Positions 55,932-64,000 of a DNA stretch of 64,000 nucleotides are shown here, piece after piece. The notes under the pieces are model-generated. The model did no database searches, was not told where the DNA came from, and was given only the letters and a program-made list of their open reading frames with translations. Origin of the DNA: Dysidea avara (taxonomy: Eukaryota > Porifera > Demospongiae > Dictyoceratida > Dysideidae); NCBI RefSeq assembly GCF_963678975.1, contig NC_089281.1, forward strand, positions 28,107,151-28,171,150. Reading direction: 5' to 3'. A program made the position numbers and the translations under genes. Positions within the stretch are counted from its first letter, which is position 1; each line of letters begins with the position of its first letter.

Positions 55932-58900
55932 TTAACTCAAGCAAGAGCACTGCCAGTACTCCTGCAGGTCATCTAAATAATTCTTGTACTCCATGCTATA
56001 ACCTCTTGATTTGCTGAATGCTATAGATAGTAAAAGAGACAGTATGTAAGTAGTTAAGACAAGTATATTTATGTAAAGTTTGTCAAATGTACCTATGAAA
56101 TGTCCACTGGTTAGTAGTGGCAATTCTAAGGTGAATATGCAGGTTGGGGAGGTGAGCATGAATGTATAGCTATAGGGAGGTATAGAGGTGCAACCCCAGA
56201 CGCTGCAGAATTTAAAGGCTTACAATACATACCCCTGACAACATCAAGTATGTGTATGCACACAACTAGCTAGCACGTTACATACTTTTAATAGCATCAT
56301 CTGAAGAATACTTGAAATGGTCAATCAAGAACCTACCAGTATACAAATGATAACAAACACATGTGCAGGAACTACTCACTTGCAAATAAGATATCCAGTT
56401 CGATTCACTCCATGAGTGCAGTGTACTACCACTACACCTGTGTAAAAAAACATTGACCAAATACTACAGCAAAATTATGTCCGGGCATATATAGAACTAA
56501 ATGTGAAACAATACATACTAGATCATTGTATGCTTAATATTTTCTCATTAAACCTTAATTGCAAGATCATGAAAGAGGCTGAGGCTATAGCCATACAAAC
56601 TGACACTTGTACTTTCATAATACATAGTAATGTATGTATAACCTCAGTTATCCAGACCCCACTTACCCGGATTCTCGGTTAACCGAACTATGGAAATGAC
56701 TGCTCTATTAGAGTAGTGATTGTTCTATTAGGGTAGTTGATACTACTGAATATTTTAAAATGCTCTTTATGCTATTTTAAGGTTTATAAGATATGGACTT
56801 TTCAGACTTATGGACCACCCCTGGTCCCAAGGGGTTCAGATAACCACTGTATAGTTTACCTGGGTCAGGTAGTGCTAATTGGCTTCTTATCACACCAGCA
56901 AATCTATTAAATACATGCAGGATAAATACTCAGAACAATAAACTAAAGAACACACTTTTTATAAACATCTGCGCTTGGCACAACCTTCCCAGGACACTCC
57001 ACTTTAATATGTTGTACTCCAAACTGTTCAAACTCCTAGGAACAATGCCAACAATAACACAAACTGCAAGTGCGGCCTTCATAAAACATGTAGGTAGTGA
57101 CATGTAGGTAGTGCTAAAAATTAAACTATACATCATTTTGTACAAGGAAAGTTTGGATTTCCATAAGCTGGTATAAGGATAAATACATAAGACCAAGAGT
57201 TCATAATATATATACTGAAAAGAGTATCCTACTCTCATATACCCCTGTAGAAGGGCGTATTGAGAAGTTATGATGTAACGACAAGATGTTGAGGTTTGTG
57301 ACGCATTGGGAAGCCATAAAAGTGCAAGAATTGTTAGCACCGTTTCACACTCACAACACTCAGAATAGCAGTATTCGCGAATGGCTTAGCAAGAAACGCG
57401 TACGAAGTGGTCTTAACCCATGAAGGAACGATTGTAGTTCAGTGAGAAACGCTTAGAGCTGGAGAAAATTCAGTTGCTAACCGCAACGTTGTTAGGCACG
57501 CGTTCAATTGATACCGTGTTCAACTAATGACATCATTAATTATACAAAGAAAAACGGGCGAACGCAGAAGTGCTACGTCATAACTTCACGATACGCCCTT
57601 CTACAGGGGTATATGAGAGTAGGATACTCTCCTCAGTATATATATTATGAACTCTTGATAAGACGCTTTAAAAGAATAGAGGTTTGCAACTTGATTATCT
57701 TATGCTAATTTATTACTAGGGAATTAAATAATCATGTTAGGCATTCTCTTGTCAGCATTCTTCTTTATTGCAATGATCCCAGTGGTAGATCCAGAGGGGA
57801 TGACATGTCCATCAATACAACTTTCGCATAACATCAAGATTCTCTAATAGAACAGTAACCATATGCAAAAAGTGCTGTTATTTACAAAACATTTTAGTGC
57901 ATGGGTATGTCCATTGCATGGTACTGCAAAGGCAAGTTTTTCTGAACAGTAACAGTCTATGTATTTAATAACAAAGGCTCACAATTTACATTTGGGTCAC
58001 ATCAATAAGTCTGAGCCTGAATTTTTTTCGGTTTAGTAGTGCAATAAGATCAGTTGAACTGATCCCTACAACACATGTTTAATAAAGAATACTCAGAAAG
58101 GATAGCCAATTTATTACTACAATTTTGTACACTGAAAATTTAAATGCAAACTTTTTAAAATGTTCACAGCTTCTGGAGAGCTTAGCCTCTCACATCCCCT
58201 GCACACTCCGGGCACTATCCTGCCCTTTGCCAACTTCCTCCTTGCACCCATTTTCAACATTTGTGAACTCATCCAATAAGCTATATCAAAGGAAAAATGG
58301 TGCCCCAAACATATTGCTATACCATAAATTGCACAATGGACATGTACTTTAATACTACTGGCCATTTTGCTTAGTTTTCAGCTATGCTCTGTTACACAGC
58401 CTTACGTATGGAGAACAGCATGCCAGACATGACTGCATTTAATTCACACACACTTCAACTGTTTAGTCATAGCTCTAATATCTATGGTGTAACAGATACA
58501 CTATATACAAAATAAGTGTGATTTCGTTACACTTGATAGCAACATTTATATGGACATACTCGTGGATCATAGTATATGCTGGTATGGGTTAGATCCACAA
58601 CAAGACCTAACTTTAGTCCATTCTTCTTCAGTCCACCAACAAGTTGGGTAGGCGTAAACCTAGAAACAACAGAAAATTAATGAATCATGACAAAGACCAT
58701 ACTATTGCTATAAAATGGTGGAAAAGGGAGTTGGTGGGCTAAAGAGGTAATAATTAAAACATCTAACAGAACATTAAAAGTTAAAATACTCCAATAGAGC
58801 AGTCAAAGTTTGTGTTCTTAAAAGAAAGTAGCCGGTCACTTCCTCTCTAATTTCTCTAAATACTTTTTGTACTATTTATAATGTTGTGTACAAATGAAGA

Positions 58901-59998
58901 AGTTTGTTATAAAAACAGACACCATTTTGGCAATATATGAAGTTTATAAACTAACCTACAAAAATATCTGTGGTTCATTTCAATGGGTGTCAAGAAAATT
59001 TATTATCATCCACATCATTGCAGCCATTTCATGGCCGCCACCTTTGATTTCACAACTTTTTTTACCCAGGCTTTTTGAAGGCCGCACCCTTTTTATACAG
59101 TTTGGCTGTTTTTGCATGGATTTACTTAACATGTAGAAAATTACTTAATGGATATTAAGTTTTCTGTATTGGACATGCTAGGTGATTTTGCAGAAATAGC
59201 TAATGTCTGCAAACTTCTTCCAAGTTTTTGACAACCGCTATATAAATCAACACTATAGTTAAAATGCTATTAATTTAATTCTGGTCAACTTCGAGACATC
59301 CGAAAAGCTTAAATGGCTACAGCTTCTAGGAACAATCCAAAGCTACCAGAAATCTATACTCTAACCATGCCCTCTCACATCAACAGCTCCCATCACTGAT
59401 GCCACACATATATGTGATTGTTTTTATGGAATAAAGAAATAAAAATCTTCAAGCTTATCAAATTACTAAAATCCTTAAGTACCACTTACTATTGAGAAGG
59501 TGGTATGCCTTGTGGTCTCTCCCTGGTCTTAGTAGTGTAAAATTCTCTTTTGAGCGGTGTCTTTGAAGCTATTATACCAGTGTCTCCGATAGGTTCACCA
59601 TAATGGCTATAATCCAGCCACCTGCACAAAACAATAAATAGATTATACCACACCGTTTAAGTAGGGATGGCCCCAAAAATTTTGCTAGCCACCCAAAATT
59701 CCGCCTTTAAAATCAACCTAGAGACATCTTACGTGATGAAAGTCACCTTTACGGAAGTCCATATAATATATAACAAAACACTTACAGGTGACCGAATATA
59801 GAATTTACAAAAAGCGCCAAAACTCAAATTTTAGTCTCACTGCCTGAAGGCTAGAGGCCAAACACAGCAGCCCATGGCCACCATTTTATGCCACAATAAC
59901 AAACTCACCAGTGGGATGTGCCTTTTGGGGTTCCAACGAGTGTAGGCCCTCTGCGCCTTGTCTTTTGTTTTATCTTCAATCAGGCTGCTTTTCTTCAT
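55932..59998 (-). CDS. DUSP11: DUSP11/PIR1-type RNA 5'-phosphatase, multi-exon gene
   Basis: Minus-strand exons: 59490-59621 (WLDYSHYGEPIGDTG..SKTPL), 58560-58659 (FTPTQLVGGLKKNGLKLGL), 56956-57035 (EFEQFGVQHIKVECPGK), 56860-56903, 56380-56437 (the catalytic loop HCTHGVNRTGYLIC), 56286-56332 and 55932-56020 (SMEYKNYLDDLQ, stop TAA). From 58659 to the stop every junction is GT-AG and in phase. The cysteine phosphatase signature and the order of blocks match animal DUSP11, which removes 5' phosphates from RNA in the nucleus. No guanylyltransferase follows, so it is not a capping enzyme. Two oddities: joining 59490 to 58659 creates TAG, and a likely first exon (59909-59998, MKKSSLIEDKTKD..NPKRHIPL) does not fit the next exon's phase. 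Unseen small exons, or decay of the 5' half, could explain both. Confidence 0.8.
56644..56848. mobile_element. Pogo/Tigger-like MITE in a DUSP11 intron
   Basis: The left end has CAGTTATCCAGACCCC and the right end, reverse-complemented, CAGTGGTTATCTGAACCCC, followed by TA. This is the pattern of pogo-type MITEs that duplicate TA. Inside are two inverted copies of the CTCTAATAGAGCAGTCA motif (56699-56739), the same motif found in the hAT elements. Confidence 0.6.
57194..57657. repeat. Foldback repeat in a DUSP11 intron
   Basis: Positions 57194-57276 pair with 57576-57657. Shared blocks include CAAGAGTTCATAATATATA, AGAGTATCCTACTCTCATAT and CCCCTGTAGAAGGGCGTAT. The 300-bp centre is unpaired. It lies in the intron between the exons at 56956 and 58560. 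Confidence 0.85.
57779..57860. mobile_element. hAT-type element, left end only
   Basis: CAGTGGTAGATCCAGAGGGG at 57779 is a hAT-type terminus, followed by one CTCTAATAGAACAGT motif at 57842. The matching right end is not recognised. Another lone motif copy lies at 58789-58805, also inside the DUSP11 gene span. Confidence 0.45.
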
Positions 59999-62403
59999 CC
60001 AACGAAACCATATCGAGGCACTTTATTTCAGCAGCTTGTTTAGACGCCATAGAATTATTTCAGAGCTGGATTTCAGAAACACTTCAGTCGCGGCGCTACC
60101 ATGAGAGGTATACTAGCTAGATATCTACAACCTCGCCATTGGGATCACTCATCAAAATAAAAATCTAATAGCGAAGAGTACAGAGACCACAACTCTTAGC
60201 AATGTAGCTATTTACTTAACAGTAAGCAAGATGACCTCACACCTTATTGGTCCAACTAGCTGCACACCTCTCGGCTGACTTGAGATACTCTAATACAACA
60301 GATATTCTAATAGAACAGTCACAAGTTACACTGTAGCTAGCTGTGCTACAACAAAATACTAAACAAAGTAGTACTTTTAAAAGTTAACTGAAAAATGTGC
60401 CAAAGTAGGGATATCCTGCTGGGCTATGCTGTAATACCATCATTCAACTCTTGTTTCACTACTTTTTTATTGCATAGATCCCTACTACATTTTTAAATTA
60501 ACATTTTTTTTTAAAAAACACTAGTATATTTATAAGAACAATGACTGTGTTTGGTTGACACTCACATTTAACAAGGCATCAAGAAACTTTGACCCAAAAC
60601 ACAATTTCAAGAAAGGACAAGCCATAGAGAGCTAGGGGTAAGAAAAACTGGAACAGCTACCAGAATGGAAGTTAGAGACAATTCACAATAGCAGATCTTG
60701 TGATGTACATGGATGCTCAGCCTAGCTGTAAAGCCCTAAGTTATCAACTTGGTTAATAATATAACTGATGTTCAATAGTGTACAGTGTCATAGGATGTGT
60801 ACTGTACTGTAAAATATGACACTATCCATTCCCATGGCCAATACCATCAACAAGCTACAGGTGATAGATAAATATTTTCTTGCTACAGTATAACATACAC
60901 AAATAATATGCATACACAGGAGATACAATCAGGTATCACGTTGACAAACAGTCTGGAATTACACAGGTGGCTTAGTCTGTACATTCAATTATATAATATT
61001 ATGTTGTGTCCCTGTATCCATTCACAGGCCAGTCACTATGTGATACTTCTGTTGTACATAACAATGTGTCCGTCTGCTACCACGAATCAACAACTTGCCA
61101 GCAAAAAGAAATGGGATACAAAGGAGGGCAAAGGTATTATACATACTGTGGTATGCCAAAAGACACCTACTGTATCAAGCTGAAGCAACGTCTAACAGTG
61201 AAAAATCAAGCCTGTAGCCCTTAGCCAATATTGAGTTTTACTGAAGAGTCAGTCTCAGTCAGTCAGTCCGTCCGTCCGTCAGTCAGTCAGTCAATAGAAG
61301 AAACTTCCACAGAATTTAAACAAAGTGTATGGGCCCATACCAATAGAATGCAGTCTATCCATATGGCATTTATGCAGAAGATGTGTATTCGTCCATCAGT
61401 CATCCAACATCAAGCAAGCACACTACAAGTATAAGAAAAAATGAGGAATTTTTACTCAATGCACAGTAGGGATATTCACTTCTTATTGTTTTACAATATT
61501 TGGACATTACGTACTACTCCGATCCAGCTTGTTTCAGTACTTTTTATTGCAGCACTATACAATGTCCCTACTCTAATTTAAAATTCCTAATTATTTTCTT
61601 ATACTTGTTTGTGAAGTTTTTTTGTAAGCTCGTGACCACTAAATAGCCTGCTTTTCACAAAATCGCCTGCTTTTCACAAAATCGCCTGCTTTTCACAAAA
61701 TCAGTCACAATATTTTAAAAGAGTTAATCACAGCACTATTATACTAGATTATGACTCATATAATAACAACCGATCAGTGGGCATGGCTCTACATAACCCT
61801 GCAGACAATAATAGACGTGGATTCGTACATACCTACGGACTGATGAATGGGCATGGCTACTACAGACAGTAATTTACATAAGTGGGTATGGCTCACAAAA
61901 GAAGTAGGGCTACGCTATGACGTGCTACTACATGTCCACACCATTACACTAATTAATTTAGCATGCGGGGTCAGACCCAGATAATCTGTAAAGTGGGACC
62001 TGGATGACCCAACTTGGTTTTAACATTGTTACTAAATGACTTACATGTTGCTAGTTCTCCGTGATTTGTTCTCACTGATTGATATCAACAACCAACTTTG
62101 AAAACCAGCGAGCAACATGTGTTCAAATAGTTTGGTGCAACAACCACATGTATTCGAATAGTTTGATGCAATATGCACTGGTAGATGGAAGCCCTACTTT
62201 AGTCTATTAACACTCAGTGGTAGAACCTTGACTGATGGCCATGGTAAAGAAGGATAAAAGGTAAGACAATAGAGCAAGCATTGTATGTTTATCAATATAC
62301 CAAAGGTTTTTTCTTAAGCGAAATAGAAATGTTTCTGCGAAAGAATTAAGGCTGTAGCTGTATCCAGTTTTCCGCTACGCTTGACACGTCAGGCAGGCAG
62401 GTA
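59999..62403. repeat. Intergenic repeats, including R1 copy 4
   Basis: Two motif copies (CTCTAATACAACA and TTCTAATAGAACAGTCA) lie at 60288-60319. R1 matches run at about 61080-61310, with GCCAGCAAAAAGAAATGGGA, GTGGTATGCCAAAAGACACC and a CAGTC-rich tail. A decayed copy of the 22439 MITE lies at 61444-61592. A 19-bp unit (TCGCCTGCTTTTCACAAAA) is repeated three times at 61644-61700. GTGGGCATGGCT recurs three times at 61775-61890. No gene was recognised. Confidence 0.5.
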
Positions 62404-62685
62404 GTCTGGTGCCGCCCACCCCTTCACAAAAAGTAAGGGTCTGGTGAAATACAAATACTAAATCATTTCTACCGCCCAGATTAGGCGGTAGCCAATTAAT
62501 GCGTGCCAATGACGTTCACACAGAAATCTCCTTGGCAACACAATGCTTTTGTTCGAATTGAAGTACAATCATCTGATGTAACAAGCATTACGTGCACTGT
62601 CTAATTGAATTCCTTTTGAAATGATTTGGCATTTGTATTTCACCAGACCCTTACTTTTTGCGACAGGGCAGGCGGAACCAGACTA
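62402..62685. mobile_element. MITE with about 65-bp inverted ends and TA duplication
   Basis: The element is 62404-62683. The left end GTCTGGTGCCGCCC, followed by AAAAAGTAAGGGTCTGGTGA and AATACAAAT, is the reverse complement of the right end. TA stands on both sides. It is framed by CAGGCAGG tandem words. There is no coding sequence. Confidence 0.85.
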
Positions 62686-64000
62686 GCAGGCAGGCAGGCA
62701 GTAGAAAATTCCGTTGAGTAGATAAAATTAAAAAATTCTGTAGCAACTTGACGGGAACATTTTGGGTCAATCTGAAGACACTTTTGGGCTTGATTTTACC
62801 CAACCAATACTGTCATGTTGTTGTGAGGAAAAATCGAGGCAGGTTTTTGAATTATATTATATCACTGGCCATGCCCACACCTTCAATGTCCCTATTATGC
62901 AGTACTATCGTACTGTATGATGAAGGTAAAATAGCCTTTTAAAATAATTTCATAGCAACTTATTGTAAGCATTTCGGGTCACACTGAAGGCACTTTTGTG
63001 CTTGATTAACCAATATTGTTGGAAGTGGGTAAAACCGGGAGCAAGAATAGAACGAAGGGCAGGAGATATGTGAGTAAAACCAGGATGGAGACCAGGATAT
63101 CACATGAGTTGTAGCATGCAAGAAGGGGAAGTTGAGTTCTAGAGAGCAGGGGCGGATCCAGGGGGGGAGGTCTTTGGGGTCTCAAGACCCCCCCTTCAGG
63201 TTGAACCTTGAACAGGAAATCTAAGACAGAAAGTGCACGGAGGAAAGCAACAGATCGCAAAAGATCGATATACTCTAATAGAGCAGTCCTGAAGTATTTA
63301 ATATAGCATCACGTGATGATAGCTCACGTGATATGAATTGTTTAAAGTTCATCAAATGGCGGAAGACACACGCTTACTGTCAGAGACCTCAACCTGGAAA
63401 GTGCACTTGGAGTGAGACTTGAGGTTGAAATGTGTGAGATTTGCTTACTTAGGAGTGAGGTCTGTCACGCTGCAGATGGTCCCCGGCCGCAAGTGGTCCG
63501 GCCGGACCATATGAAGTTGCTGCAGATGGTCCGCCCTGCTGCAGCTGGTCCCCCCAATGAAATCTCCACTATCAGCTTCCCAGTCAGTACTAGCTCAATG
63601 TCTTGATCAAAACGCACTGCCCTCCACGACATACCGTCATACGAGTCCTGAAGCAGTGAAGCGAAATTTGAGTAATGCATGACCTATTCACAGGGAAAAA
63701 AAAATGACATTTCCGGACCAAAAATCAGCATGGAAATGTACAGGGAATGTACCTGTTGAATTTACTATATCAAACCTGGAGTAAACCTGTATACCGTAAA
63801 TGTCACATGTTGTGACATTTCCTAAAACATTGGAAATTTCATGTGTCTGTACATTTCCTCTGCCAAAAATTTGACGTGTTGTTAGATTTCCTGCATGTAT
63901 TCAGAAATTTGACATTTACATTAGATTTCCTTAGTCAAGGACACATGGCATGCAGTGACATTTCCTACACTATTCAGAAAACTGCTTTTTATGTGGACTA
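62684..64000. repeat. Terminal repeat-rich stretch
   Basis: A piece of the CAGTACGATAGTACTG repeat lies at 62740-62925. A hAT-type left end, CAGGGGCGGATCCAGG, starts at 63147, with a motif copy (CTCTAATAGAGCAGTCC) at 63272-63288; no right end appears inside the window. From about 63690 to the edge, words of the form GACATTTCC or GGAAATGTAC recur at least eight times in degenerate form. No gene is supported. Confidence 0.5.

Noticed and set aside
56930-57340. 136-codon minus-strand open frame
   Set aside because: It only overlaps the DUSP11 exon at 56956-57035 in another frame and runs into the foldback repeat; the exon frame has the homology.
55932-59998. mRNA capping enzyme as the identity of the HCTHGVNRTG gene
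   Set aside because: The frame stops soon after the phosphatase domain (LDDLQ..stop) with no guanylyltransferase, and the blocks before the loop fit DUSP11 better.

Overview
The window is animal nuclear DNA, not prokaryotic. It is AT-rich, its host genes are widely spaced, one of them has many short GT-AG introns, and most of the rest is DNA transposons (chiefly hAT-type non-autonomous elements) and CR1/L2-type non-LTR retrotransposons. Intronless TRIM-NHL genes repeated in a row, together with this mobile-element content, suggest an aquatic invertebrate, perhaps a sponge. That assignment is inference; no species marker is visible.

Layout. At the left edge is the 3' end of a TRIM-NHL gene (2-547). 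Next come an old minus-strand retrotransposon relic (about 2180-5930) broken by two DNA elements, and a second retrotransposon fragment (6300-6880). An inverted repeat (7505-9041) carries a second copy of the 5' flank and start-codon region of the first complete TRIM-NHL gene (9038-11329). A second complete TRIM-NHL gene lies at 16727-18988. A segmental copy of the first gene and its 3' flank lies at 22611-27758; it is a pseudogene split by a hAT element with a clean 8-bp target duplication. A 2.1-kb hAT-type element fills 29306-31424. A CR1/L2-type retrotransposon with both ORFs open lies on the minus strand at about 33935-38095. Nested hAT elements occupy 39252-40470. A palindrome of about 5.8 kb (40495-46322) holds two inverted copies of a small multi-exon gene candidate and abuts a third complete TRIM-NHL gene (46395-48689). 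The right part holds a long foldback repeat (52431-53582), a multi-exon DUSP11-type RNA phosphatase gene on the minus strand (55932 to about 59998), and further small transposons to the end.

Function. The three intact TRIM-NHL genes, the edge fragment and the pseudogene share one architecture (RING, two B-boxes, coiled coil, filamin-like domain, six-bladed NHL propeller) and one strand, so this is a locally amplified family of likely E3 ubiquitin ligases. DUSP11-type enzymes remove 5' phosphates from RNA; nothing in the sequence links it to the TRIM genes. The least expected signals are: retrotransposon ORF1 and ORF2 in one frame separated by a single UGA with no AUG for about 550 codons afterwards; a short motif (core CTCTAATAGAGCAGTCA) that recurs inside transposons of different types; and a TRIM 5' flank duplicated in inverted orientation.
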